Assembly (NCBI RefSeq): GCF_039908635.1
Contig: NZ_CP150918.1
Coordinates: 2,599,001 to 2,663,000 of the forward strand
Length of the DNA: 64,000 nt
Reading direction: 5' to 3'
DNA from: Pseudomonas purpurea
GTDB lineage: Bacteria; Pseudomonadota; Gammaproteobacteria; Pseudomonadales; Pseudomonadaceae
Positions 56,265 to 64,000 of this stretch are shown here, in pieces (position 1 is the stretch's first letter; every line of letters starts with the position of its first letter). The notes beneath the pieces were generated by a model. It made no database searches. It saw only the letters and a list, made by a program, of their open reading frames with translations, and was not told the DNA's origin. The translations under genes and the position numbers were made by a program.

Positions 56265-58400
56265 TTAAAATCGGCTTTGCACCGCCAGCTCGAATGTTCG
56301 CGGGCTGCCCAGGTAGTACGCCGGTGAAACATGGGCAAACTCGGCATACACCTCGTTGGTCAGGTTACGCACCCGGCCAGTGACCGTGGTGTGCTGATCC
56401 ACCTTGAAGCTCAGGAATGTCCCGAACAAGGTGTACGACGGCACAGTCAGGGTGTTGGCATTGTCCGCGTAGACCGAGGCCACATAACGCGCATCCACCC
56501 CACCTTGCAGGCGTGGAGCGAAGTCGTACGTCAGCCACAGGTTGGCGACACGGTCAGGGACGTTGGTGGGTGTATTGCCTTTGCGCGAGATCACCATGCC
56601 GGCTGCATTTTTTTCGTTGAAGTCGTCGTATCGGGCATCCACCCAGGCAATGTTGCCTTCGGCCAGGAGCTTGGGCGTGATCTTGAAGGAGCTCGCCAGT
56701 TCGATGCCTTTTGAGGTCTGCTGTCCCACCGGGATGCTCTTGGTCGGGTCCTGTAGATCGGTCACGGCGAAGTCACTGCGTTCGATGCGATACGCCGCCA
56801 CGGTTGCCGAGCCGCGACCGTCGAGGTAGTTGAACTTGCTGCCGATTTCCCATTGCTTGCCTGTCGAGACATCAAAATCCTGAGTGCCGCCCGGTTGTTC
56901 AACGGCGGTGCTGTATTGCACGTAGGCATTGGCCGTGGGAATGAACTGCCAGGTCAGGCCGACACGCCCCGTAACCGGTTCCCAACTGCGCTTGAGATGG
57001 CGTGGATTGCTGGCGGTCACGGCTCGGTGATTGGTCACGTCCAGGGCGATATCGTCATAGCGCACGCCCGTCAACAGCGACAGGGTCTCGGTGAGCGCCA
57101 GGCGGTTTTCGACAAACAGTGCTCGCGTGGTGACCTCATTGGTCTTGTCGCTGACATACCCTGATTTCGTGCCGGGAATGTCGTAAAAGTGCCCCGGCTG
57201 ATAGTGGTCGGGGTTAACCGAGCTTGCCCCTTTGACGTTCAATGGCGAATTGGTCGTCTGGTTGACCTTGTACTCGAAACCACCGGACCAGGTGCTGTCC
57301 AGGCCAAAGAGACGTGTGTCGTGGCTCAGTTCGAACTGGTTGCCGTTCTGTTCGCCCTGATGCCGGACCTGATACGCGGTGGAGCGGTTCACTGCGCTGT
57401 TGTCAGCGTTGTACTGGTAGGTTTCCAGGTTGCGGTAATCGCGTTGGCTGTCCAGGTGATACAGGGTGTTGCGCAGGCGGGTGCTGTCGTTGAGGCGGTA
57501 GTCGATGATCGAGCGCAGCCACAGTGTGCGCTGTTCATACCGACCGTCCTCGACGTTGTAGTTGTTGAAGCGGTTATGCCTGTCTATCTGCAACTCGCCC
57601 GCTTTTGGATTAAGTACTGGGGTGCCCCAGTAAGGACTGTCCTCATGTTCGTCCTGGTACTCCAGCGCCAGGGTGTGTGACAGATCGGGTGTCAGGTCGC
57701 TGAGCAGCGAGAACGCGGCACTCCAGGCGTCGCGCTCCTGGCGATCAATGTAGCCATTGCCGGTGTTGTGGCTGACATCCAGCCGCGCATAGTGCTGAAC
57801 GTCCGAGCTGGCGTCAGTCAGTGCGTGGTTGACGCCGAACGCCGTCTCGGTGGTGTCGTAGCTGCCATAGCTGACCCGGCCTTCGGCCGCCTGCTCCTCG
57901 CGGGTGGCCAGTTTGGTGACGTAGTTCAGCGACCCGCCAACCGAGCCCGCACCGTTGATCAAGGACGAAGGTCCGCCGACCAGTTCCACTCGGTCATAGA
58001 TCCACGCGTCCACCGGCCGTGCGAGGCCACCGGCAACATTGATGCCATTGAACATCTGGGTGATCTGGCTGCTGGTGAAACCACGATAGGACACAAACCC
58101 ACCGAACCCCGGCGGGGCGCTGGCATTCACGCCGGGCAAGGTATTGGCGGCATCCTGAAAGTTCTGCGCGCTGTGGCGTTCGATGTCGTTGCGGTTGGCC
58201 ACGGCTACCGACGCGGGTGTTTCGCGCACACTCAATCCAAGGCGTGAAGCCATGCCGCTGGATTGGTCGAGGCTCAGGCCCGCAGTGGATTCCTGTTCAC
58301 TGGCATCGATGGTGGTCGGCGCCAGGTTGATGGTGGTTTGTGCCCAGGCAGGGGCGCACGCGCAGCCGAAAAGGCCTGCGAGCAGGGAAATATGTTTCAT
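56265..58400 (-). CDS. TonB-dependent outer-membrane receptor
   Basis: A 711-residue outer-membrane receptor: signal peptide (about 1-20, ending A-W-A), a plug domain at about 40-165 (S-V-R-E-T-P-A-S-V-A-V and V-E-L-V-G-G-P-S-S-L-I-N-G-A-G-S-V-G-G) and a beta barrel ending in the usual aromatic residue (F-E-L-A-V-Q-S-R-F). Siderophore receptors have this form, but copper receptors such as OprC do too, and the DUF2946 gene 88 bases upstream favours a copper or metallophore role. No FecI/FecR pair or siderophore genes are near. Confidence 0.88.
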   Translation of the reverse strand: MKHISLLAGLFGCACAPAWAQTTINLAPTTIDASEQESTAGLSLDQSSGMASRLGLSVRETPASVAVANRNDIERHSAQNFQDAANTLPGVNASAPPGFGGFVSYRGFTSSQITQMFNGINVAGGLARPVDAWIYDRVELVGGPSSLINGAGSVGGSLNYVTKLATREEQAAEGRVSYGSYDTTETAFGVNHALTDASSDVQHYARLDVSHNTGNGYIDRQERDAWSAAFSLLSDLTPDLSHTLALEYQDEHEDSPYWGTPVLNPKAGELQIDRHNRFNNYNVEDGRYEQRTLWLRSIIDYRLNDSTRLRNTLYHLDSQRDYRNLETYQYNADNSAVNRSTAYQVRHQGEQNGNQFELSHDTRLFGLDSTWSGGFEYKVNQTTNSPLNVKGASSVNPDHYQPGHFYDIPGTKSGYVSDKTNEVTTRALFVENRLALTETLSLLTGVRYDDIALDVTNHRAVTASNPRHLKRSWEPVTGRVGLTWQFIPTANAYVQYSTAVEQPGGTQDFDVSTGKQWEIGSKFNYLDGRGSATVAAYRIERSDFAVTDLQDPTKSIPVGQQTSKGIELASSFKITPKLLAEGNIAWVDARYDDFNEKNAAGMVISRKGNTPTNVPDRVANLWLTYDFAPRLQGGVDARYVASVYADNANTLTVPSYTLFGTFLSFKVDQHTTVTGRVRNLTNEVYAEFAHVSPAYYLGSPRTFELAVQSRF

Positions 58401-58488
58401 CGGTACATCCTGAAGACTTGGCTAGGAAGTCGCTCACACACGCACGCCACGCGTTGGCGCGGTGAGCAGAGCAAAAAAGGCGAAGGGC

Positions 58489-58875
58489 TTAAGCGACAGG
58501 AGGTGCGCGAGGGTTGGCCGACGGCCAGGTGAAGCGTGCAGGGATTTCAGCGTTGGAAACGGTCGCCGGTGGCAGGCTGTGTTGTTGCGCAAGCACCGCC
58601 AGGGTCAGGCTGGAGTTGAGCGCCGGGCCCATGCCGCCGGTGGAACACAGCGGACAGCCGAATGCCTTGGACAGGGTCGGCAGTTTCTCTTCCGTCGGAC
58701 TTGATTGCGCAGGGGCCTGGGTTGCCGGGTCGACGGTACAGAACTGGCCGCCGATGCCGTTGAGCTGCATGCCGACCATTTGCCCGTGACCGAGGCTGCA
58801 GGCGAATACATTGAACAGGACGCAGCAATAGAGCATCCAGGCAATGAGCGAGCGGTCGGTTCGGGCGAGTTTCAT
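58489..58875 (-). CDS. DUF2946 family protein
   Basis: A 128-residue protein beginning M-K-L-A-R-T-D-R-S-L-I-A-W, with one hydrophobic segment near 11-29 (W-M-L-Y-C-C-V-L-F-N-V-F-A-C) and a C-P-L-C-S-T-G-G motif near 74-81 that could bind a metal. DUF2946 proteins are often encoded next to TonB-dependent copper receptors in Pseudomonas, as here. I chose the ATG at 58875. It is co-directional with the receptor gene, so they are probably one transcript. Confidence 0.75.
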   Translation of the reverse strand: MKLARTDRSLIAWMLYCCVLFNVFACSLGHGQMVGMQLNGIGGQFCTVDPATQAPAQSSPTEEKLPTLSKAFGCPLCSTGGMGPALNSSLTLAVLAQQHSLPPATVSNAEIPARFTWPSANPRAPPVA

Positions 58876-58969
58876 GGGGCGGCACTTTAACATTACCCAT
58901 GAAAAACATACTTACAAAAAATCTGTTCCAGGTCCATTCTTCTGCTTTCCAAATCAAGGAGGTCTGGTC

Positions 58970-59407
58970 ATGACGTGGGTGGTTTCTCAAGGGATTGTTG
59001 TGTTTTTTGTGCTGATCAGCCTGGTTCATGTGTATTGGGCGGCTGGTGGCCAATGGGCCATCGAAGCGGTGGTGCCGCAGGTGAAGGGCGGTGAAGACGG
59101 GGCTTTGCGGCCCGCGTTCAAACCGTCAGCGCTGGCTACTTCGGCGGTTGCCGTGGCGTTGCTGGTGATTGCCGGGTTGGTGAGTCTGCGGGCCGGGTTG
59201 TTTATGGCGCCGATCAGGCATTGGGCGTTGCAGTGGTTGATCAGCGCGATTGCGATGCTGATGTTCGCCCGGGCAATCGGCGATTCCAATCAGGTGGGGT
59301 TCTTCAAGGAGAAGGTCGCGTCGACGTTTGCCCGTCTCGATACCTTGGTCTACTCACCGCTGTGCCTGATACTGGGGGCTGGATTACTGGTCATTGCCTG
59401 GGTCTGA
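58970..59407 (+). CDS. DUF3995 membrane protein
   Basis: A 145-residue inner-membrane protein with four hydrophobic segments (about 4-22, 55-72, 82-100 and 124-144), the size and layout of DUF3995. L-V-H-V-Y-W-A-A-G-G in the first helix and R-A-I-G-D-S-N-Q-V-G-F-F near 100-111 are conserved-looking blocks. Function is unknown. The ATG at 58970 follows a perfect AAGGAGGT. Confidence 0.8.
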   Translation: MTWVVSQGIVVFFVLISLVHVYWAAGGQWAIEAVVPQVKGGEDGALRPAFKPSALATSAVAVALLVIAGLVSLRAGLFMAPIRHWALQWLISAIAMLMFARAIGDSNQVGFFKEKVASTFARLDTLVYSPLCLILGAGLLVIAWV

Positions 59408-59419
59408 AAAGCATCGTCG

Positions 59420-59456
59420 GCTCGCCGTCTGGACAGGCCCGCTCCGGGCGGCGAGC
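59420..59456. repeat. Short inverted repeat
   Basis: GCTCGCCG (59420-59427) and CGGCGAGC (59449-59456) flank a segment with CCGCTCCGGGCGGCG, shared with one change with the element at 35210. It lies between the convergent DUF3995 and phaG genes and may serve as a terminator. Confidence 0.55.
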
Positions 59457-59486
59457 TGGCGATGAGGCCAGCCAGCCCTTTCGAAT

Positions 59487-59855
59487 TCAGCTTCCGCTTT
59501 CAGTCCGCCGACTGCTGACTTCGGCTGGCACGTCATCGCCGGCCATGCGCTTGCGGAACAGCGCCGCCCGCGCCAGCAGCAACGTGGTCACAGGCATGGT
59601 GATCGACAGCAGCACCGGAATCAGCCAGGCGTGTATGACCGGCGACGATTTGAGTGCCGAAAAATAGATGATCGAGGCCAGCGCCACGCACCAGGCCCCC
59701 AGGGTCGAGGCCAATGCGGGCGGGTGCATGCGCTGGAAAAAATCCTTCATGCGCAGCATGCCCACTGCACCGATCAAGGCAAATAGGCTGCTGATCACCA
59801 GCAGCACCGCCACCAGTATTTCCGCCCACAGCGGCAAATTATCCATCGCGTTCAT
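59487..59855 (-). CDS. phaG: Monovalent cation/proton antiporter subunit G
   Basis: The last gene of the Mrp/Pha operon, 122 residues with three hydrophobic segments. G-A-V-G-M-L-R-M-K-D-F-F-Q-R-M-H-P-P-A near 28-45 is the MnhG/MrpG signature. Subunit G is needed for assembly of the multi-subunit antiporter that exchanges cytoplasmic K+ or Na+ for protons. Its start overlaps the phaF stop by four bases. Confidence 0.93.
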   Translation of the reverse strand: MNAMDNLPLWAEILVAVLLVISSLFALIGAVGMLRMKDFFQRMHPPALASTLGAWCVALASIIYFSALKSSPVIHAWLIPVLLSITMPVTTLLLARAALFRKRMAGDDVPAEVSSRRTESGS

Positions 59856-60130
59856 TCAATCACCTCGCCACGCAGCAGGAATTTCGCCAGGGCAAACGAG
59901 CCGACGAAGCCAAACAGCGCGATCAGCAGCGCCGCTTCAAAGTACGTGTCACTGGCATAACGGATTCCCAGCACCAGCATCATCAGCATGGCGAGGATGT
60001 ACAGGTAGTCCAGCGCCAGAACCCGGTCCTGTGCCGACGGCCCTTTGAACAGGCGAATCAGGGTCAGGACCATGGCCACGGAAAACAGGAACAGGCTGAA
60101 CACAATGGCGTTCGAGAGTAGGGCACTCAT
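59852..60130 (-). CDS. phaF: Monovalent cation/proton antiporter subunit F
   Basis: A 92-residue protein with three hydrophobic segments and the MnhF/MrpF signature G-P-S-A-Q-D-R-V-L-A-L-D near 30-41. It overlaps phaE and phaG by four bases each (ATGA), so the small subunits are translated together. Confidence 0.93.
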   Translation of the reverse strand: MSALLSNAIVFSLFLFSVAMVLTLIRLFKGPSAQDRVLALDYLYILAMLMMLVLGIRYASDTYFEAALLIALFGFVGSFALAKFLLRGEVIE

Positions 60131-60615
60131 TCGAAAATCTCCATCAAGGGGCGCTCGTACGTCGTCTTGAAGTGCTCGATAAACTGCGCCTCGTCATCCA
60201 GGTCGAATACATGCAGCAGCAGAATGCTGCGATCCAGCGCCAGTTCCGACCACACGGTGCCGGGAACCACGGTGGTAATCATCGACAGCGCTGCGAGGCC
60301 GTTGGCATCGCGCAGGTCCAGCGGTACTTTGATGAACTGTGAGCGCGGCGGGCAGCGACGGGCGTTCAGCACGCCCCAGGCGACCAGAATGTTCGACACC
60401 AGCACATCCCGACCCACCAGGAAAAACAGCCGCACAATGATGCCGGGGCGACGAATGCGGATCGGCAACGGTCGCAGCTTGCGCATCATCAATGGCGCAC
60501 AGAACCCCAGCAGCGCGCCGAGCAACAGGTTGCCAGGGCTGACCGACAGGTTCAGCACCAGCCACAACAGCCAGAGCGCCAGCGACAGCCAGGGTGCAGG
60601 GAACAGGCGTTTCAT
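60127..60615 (-). CDS. phaE: Monovalent cation/proton antiporter subunit E
   Basis: A 162-residue MnhE/MrpE-type subunit with two N-terminal hydrophobic segments and a cytoplasmic tail containing T-T-V-V-P-G-T-V-W-S near 113-122, the conserved stretch of the family. It overlaps its neighbours by four bases on each side. Confidence 0.92.
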   Translation of the reverse strand: MKRLFPAPWLSLALWLLWLVLNLSVSPGNLLLGALLGFCAPLMMRKLRPLPIRIRRPGIIVRLFFLVGRDVLVSNILVAWGVLNARRCPPRSQFIKVPLDLRDANGLAALSMITTVVPGTVWSELALDRSILLLHVFDLDDEAQFIEHFKTTYERPLMEIFE

Positions 60616-62297
60616 GGTTGCACCTCCTGCAGGGCGGTTTTGGCTTCAGGGCTAGGCACCGCGCGAGTGCCGAGCACGGCCATGACGTACTGTTTCGGGT
60701 CGTTCAAGGTGTCGGCGGCGGCCTGGGTATAACGCAGCAGCGGTTCGGCCTTGAAGGTCAGCAGAATGCTCAGGCCCAGCAGGGCGATGATGGGAATGCA
60801 TTCGAAGCGCCGCAGCACAGGCGACGGGCGCTCCGCTGGCGTCCAGAAGCGCTGGATGCCCAGGCGCGAGAAGGCGATCAGCGACGCCAGCCCCGAGAGA
60901 ATCAGCAGGGCGAGCAGTCCCCAGGCAGCGTTCGAGATCGGTTCGGGGTTGTCATTGCCCAGGCCCAGCGGGTTGAGCAGGGCGCTGAGCAGGCTCAGCT
61001 TGCCGATAAACCCTGACAACGGCGGCATGCCGATAATCAGCAGCGCACAGGCAATGAAGCTCAAACCGAGGAACGCCATGGTCCAGGGAATCACCTGGCC
61101 GACCACGGCTTTCTGGTCGTCATCCAGGTTGATGCCTTTGGTGGGCTGAGTGGATTCGAGCGGTCGCGGCAGGGCTTCGATTTCATCGTCCAGCGGCGCC
61201 TCGTTGACCGAGTGCGAGCGCTCGATCAACTCCGCCAGCAAGAACAGTGCGCTCAGGGCCAGGGTCGAACTGACCAGGTAGAACAGCGCCGCGCCGATCA
61301 GGTTGGGCTGCGCAAAACCGATGGCCGACAACAGAATCCCGGCCGAGACCAGAATGCTCAGGCTGGCCATGCGCTCCAGCCGCTGGGCCGCGAGTATCGC
61401 CAGCCCGGCGCAGACAATCGTGGCCATGCCGCCGTAGGTCAGCCATTCACCGCCAAAGTAGGCCGATGCACCGGCCTGGCCGGAGAACAGCAGCGTCCAC
61501 AGGCGCAGCAAGGTGTAGACGCCGACCTTGGTCATGATCGCGAACATCGCCGCCACCGGCGCACTGGCCGCGGAGTAGGCTGGCACCAGCCAGAAGTTCA
61601 GCGGCCACATGCCAGCCTTGGCCAGGAACGCCACGGCCAGAATCGCCGCACCAGCGTGCAACAAGCCGCGGTCGGCTTCTGGCACCAGTGGAATCTTCAG
61701 CGCCAGGTCCGCCATGTTCAGGGTGCCCGTGACGCCATAGATCAGCGCCGCGCCAATCAGGAATAACGAAGACGCCAGCAGGTTGATGGAAATGTAGTGC
61801 AGGCCCGCCGACACCCGCGCCCGACCCGAACCGTGCAGCATCAAGCCATAGGACGCCGCGAGCAGCACTTCGAAGAACACGAACAGGTTGAACAGGTCCG
61901 CCGTCAGGAAGGCCCCGTAGAGGCCCATCAGCTGAATCTGGAACAGCGCGTGGAAACTTGCGCCGGCACGGTCCCAGCGGGCCATGGCGAAGAGCAGGGC
62001 GCTCACGCCGATGATGCCGGTGAGCACCAGCATCAGCGCCGACAAGCGATCGACCACCAGGACGATACCGAACGGTACTTGCCAGTTGCCCGGCAGGTAC
62101 ACGCCGATGGAGCCCGGCACGTCGGTTTGCTGGGTCCATTGCAGCAGCAACACGGCAATGCCCAGGCCCACGAGACTGGAAAACAGATTGATCCGGGCTT
62201 TGAGCGGACGATGCTTCTCGCCCAGCATCAGCATCAGCGCGGCGGTCAGCAGCGGCAGCAGGATCGGTGCGGCAATCAAATGAGGCATCAAGGTCAT
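60612..62297 (-). CDS. phaD: Monovalent cation/proton antiporter subunit D
   Basis: A 561-residue NuoM/NuoN-like proton-channel subunit with about fourteen hydrophobic segments. F-V-F-F-E-V-L-L-A-A-S-Y-G-L near 140-153 carries the conserved membrane glutamate, and F-L-A-K-A-G-M-W-P-L-N-F-W-L-V-P-A-Y near 219-236 the conserved lysine. A polar loop at about 362-395 is a larger insertion than average. It starts four bases before the phaC stop. Confidence 0.94.
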   Translation of the reverse strand: MTLMPHLIAAPILLPLLTAALMLMLGEKHRPLKARINLFSSLVGLGIAVLLLQWTQQTDVPGSIGVYLPGNWQVPFGIVLVVDRLSALMLVLTGIIGVSALLFAMARWDRAGASFHALFQIQLMGLYGAFLTADLFNLFVFFEVLLAASYGLMLHGSGRARVSAGLHYISINLLASSLFLIGAALIYGVTGTLNMADLALKIPLVPEADRGLLHAGAAILAVAFLAKAGMWPLNFWLVPAYSAASAPVAAMFAIMTKVGVYTLLRLWTLLFSGQAGASAYFGGEWLTYGGMATIVCAGLAILAAQRLERMASLSILVSAGILLSAIGFAQPNLIGAALFYLVSSTLALSALFLLAELIERSHSVNEAPLDDEIEALPRPLESTQPTKGINLDDDQKAVVGQVIPWTMAFLGLSFIACALLIIGMPPLSGFIGKLSLLSALLNPLGLGNDNPEPISNAAWGLLALLILSGLASLIAFSRLGIQRFWTPAERPSPVLRRFECIPIIALLGLSILLTFKAEPLLRYTQAAADTLNDPKQYVMAVLGTRAVPSPEAKTALQEVQP

Positions 62298-62638
62298 TCT
62301 TTAGGCTCCCGGCCATCCACATGGTCGGTGCCGGTCAGGCCCCGGGAGGCCAGCAGTACCACGAGAAACAACGCCGTCATGGCGAAGCTGATGACGATAG
62401 CCGTCAGCACCAGCGCCTGGGGCAGCGGGTCGGTGTAATGCAGCAAGTCCTGCGGCACACCGTCCTTGATGTTCGGTTCTTTGCCGATGAACAGGCTGCC
62501 CATGCTGAAGATGAACAGGTTGACCCCATAGGACAGCAGGCACAGGCCCATCACCACCTGAAAGGTCCGGGGGCGCAGCACCAGCCAGACCCCGGAGGCC
62601 GCCAGTACGCCGATGGCAATTGCGATGACTTCTTCCAT
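62294..62638 (-). CDS. phaC: Monovalent cation/proton antiporter subunit C
   Basis: A 114-residue NuoK-like subunit with three hydrophobic segments; L-L-S-Y-G-V-N-L-F-I-F near 34-44, D-P-L-P-Q-A-L-V-L-T-A-I-V-I near 70-83 and a short charged tail are typical of MnhC/MrpC. It overlaps phaD by four bases and abuts phaAB. The symbol is shared with an unrelated polyhydroxyalkanoate gene. Confidence 0.93.
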   Translation of the reverse strand: MEEVIAIAIGVLAASGVWLVLRPRTFQVVMGLCLLSYGVNLFIFSMGSLFIGKEPNIKDGVPQDLLHYTDPLPQALVLTAIVISFAMTALFLVVLLASRGLTGTDHVDGREPKE

Positions 62639-64000
62639 CAGGCGGCTCCTGGCTTGGCAATGGGTTTGGGTTGGTAGCCCGGCTTGTGGCCACGCACCGA
62701 CTGGTGAGCCAGGGCGGTGAGGATCAGCAAGGTCGAGCCGACGACCACGCCGTACACGCCGACGTCGAAGAACAAGGCACTGGCGATATGAATGTCACCC
62801 AGCACCGGCAGTGTGAAGTGCCAGGTGTGGGTGGTCAGGAACGGATAGCCGGCCGCCATTGCACCGAGGCCGGTTACGGTGGCGAAGAACAACCCGATGC
62901 CCATCCAGCGCAACGGCCGAAGGCTCATCTGCGCCTCGACCCATTGGGTGCCGGCCACCATGTATTGCAGGATGAACGCCACGGACATCACCAGCCCGGC
63001 GACAAAGCCGCCACCCGGCTGGTTGTGTCCGCGCATGAAGAGGTAGAACGACACCACCAGCGCAATCGGCAGCAGCAGCCGCACGAGCACAGCCGGGACC
63101 ATCATGAAGCCCAGCGCGGTGTCGCTGGCCTGACGCGGGTTGACCAGATCGGTGACCACGTCCGGCGCCAGCAAGCGCTGTTGCGCCGGCAGTTGCATGC
63201 TTTCTTTCGGTGGGCGGAAGCGTCGCAGCAGGGCGAACACTGCGAGGGCTACGGCCACCAGCACAGTGATTTCGCCGAGGGTGTCGAAGCCACGGAAATC
63301 CACCAGCATCACGTTGACCACGTTGCTGCCGCCCCCCTCGGGCAAGGCGCGGCTGAGGTAGAACGAGGAGATGAAGTTGGGCGTCTGGCGCGTCAGCATG
63401 GCGTAGGACAGCACGGCCATGCCGACACCGACGGCAATCGACAGCAGCAAGTCGCGCAGACGGCGGACCCGGGCTTTCGGCACGCTGCTGGGCAGCGGCG
63501 AGACGTCTTCGATCCGGCGCGGCAGCCAGCGTAAACCGAGCAGGATCAACACCGTGGTCACGACTTCAACCACCAGTTGCGTCAGCGCCAGGTCGGGGGC
63601 CGAGAACCAGACGAATGTCACGCAGGTCATCAACCCGCAGACGCTGACCATGGTCAGGGCCGCGAGCCGGTGGTACTTGGCCTGCCAGGCGGCGCCCAGT
63701 GCACAGGCAATTGCCAGCAGCCACAGGGTGACGAAGACGATAGAGCCCGGAATCTTCGGCCGGTCGCCCCACGTCAGGCTGCTGTGAAGCATCGGAATCA
63801 GCCCGGCGAGGACCGCCAGCAGCACCAGCAGGAACAATTGGGTTTGCAGGCGTTGGGTGGTGACTCGCCGTTCAATGCGCCGGGCTGCACGCATCATGAC
63901 CACCAGGCTGCGCTCGAACAGGCGTTTGCCGTTGAAGCGGCCGATGAGCGGCGGGTACTTGAAACGCCCGCGCTTGAGCTGATTGCGCAACAGCAGGTAA
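62638..64000 (-). CDS. phaAB: Fused antiporter subunit A/B (partial, N-terminus outside window)
   Basis: The C-terminal 454 or so residues of the fused A-B subunit; the frame stays open through the window edge. It shows the end of the MrpA part (an L-G-R-W-L-P-R-R-like helix end, then V-D-F-R-G-F-D-T-L-G-E-I-T-V), then a MrpB domain from about 64 residues further on, with F-Y-L-F-M-R-G-H-N-Q-P-G-G-G-F as its signature. The A-B fusion marks the group 2 (Pha-type) Mrp antiporters of Pseudomonas and rhizobia. It is the first gene of the operon; its promoter lies outside. Confidence 0.94.
   Translation of the reverse strand, partial: YLLLRNQLKRGRFKYPPLIGRFNGKRLFERSLVVMMRAARRIERRVTTQRLQTQLFLLVLLAVLAGLIPMLHSSLTWGDRPKIPGSIVFVTLWLLAIACALGAAWQAKYHRLAALTMVSVCGLMTCVTFVWFSAPDLALTQLVVEVVTTVLILLGLRWLPRRIEDVSPLPSSVPKARVRRLRDLLLSIAVGVGMAVLSYAMLTRQTPNFISSFYLSRALPEGGGSNVVNVMLVDFRGFDTLGEITVLVAVALAVFALLRRFRPPKESMQLPAQQRLLAPDVVTDLVNPRQASDTALGFMMVPAVLVRLLLPIALVVSFYLFMRGHNQPGGGFVAGLVMSVAFILQYMVAGTQWVEAQMSLRPLRWMGIGLFFATVTGLGAMAAGYPFLTTHTWHFTLPVLGDIHIASALFFDVGVYGVVVGSTLLILTALAHQSVRGHKPGYQPKPIAKPGAA

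Overview
The window is GC-rich, densely coded DNA from a Pseudomonas, most likely the P. fluorescens group. This is inferred from the bkd operon with its Lrp-type activator, the reductive pyrimidine cluster, the iol cluster, the fused PhaAB antiporter subunit and the many short REP-type inverted repeats of fluorescent pseudomonads. About 57 intact or broken protein genes are supported. No rRNA, tRNA, CRISPR array, transposase, prophage or replication origin was seen.

Layout. 0-5.2 kb: LemA (cut by the left edge), an RcnB-like protein, an orphan protein, an FKBP isomerase, a LysE exporter divergent from its LysR regulator, a small P-loop kinase and ilvE. 5.5-11.2 kb: the branched-chain 2-oxoacid dehydrogenase operon bkdA1-bkdA2-bkdB-lpdV, divergent from bkdR; lpdV carries a +1 frameshift. 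11.2-13.6 kb: a 784-residue orphan repeat protein. 13.9-17.3 kb: a sulfide/persulfide detoxification module (Blh-type hydrolase, BigR with a perfect palindromic operator, a frameshifted sulfide:quinone reductase, a TauE-type exporter). 17.4-19.1 kb: CopC/CopD and an acetyltransferase. 19.4-27.9 kb: reductive pyrimidine degradation (RutR-like regulator, PreA, PreT, dihydropyrimidinase, NCS1 transporter, carbamoyl-amide hydrolase), which converts uracil or thymine to the beta-amino acid.

28-37 kb: a cytoplasmic class 3 lipase, a two-component system, a small membrane protein, a three-gene HcnABC-like flavin/iron-sulfur amine dehydrogenase, a glutathione transferase and a DHH phosphoesterase. 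37-50.2 kb: myo-inositol catabolism (RpiR-family regulator; iolC, frameshifted iolE, iolB, iolI, iolD, iolG; a dehydrogenase remnant; and a sugar-type ABC importer). Sites of the form GGAA-N6-TTCC sit upstream of iolC and, with one mismatch, upstream of the transporter.

50.5-59.4 kb: a DksA paralogue lacking half its zinc cysteines, a chemoreceptor with an unusual C-terminal domain, several small orphan genes, a lone glycine-betaine-type binding protein, a TonB-dependent receptor beside a DUF2946 protein, and a DUF3995 membrane protein. 59.5-64 kb: the Mrp/Pha cation/proton antiporter operon phaAB-C-D-E-F-G, with the phaAB 5' end beyond the window.

The most striking anomalies are three +1 frameshifts in otherwise intact metabolic genes, all at a short G/C run just before TAC (systematic sequence error or real mutation), and the 784-residue repeat protein. 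No wholly new multi-gene system could be demonstrated; the best candidates for undescribed biology are that repeat protein and the block of orphan genes at 52.9-55.1 kb.
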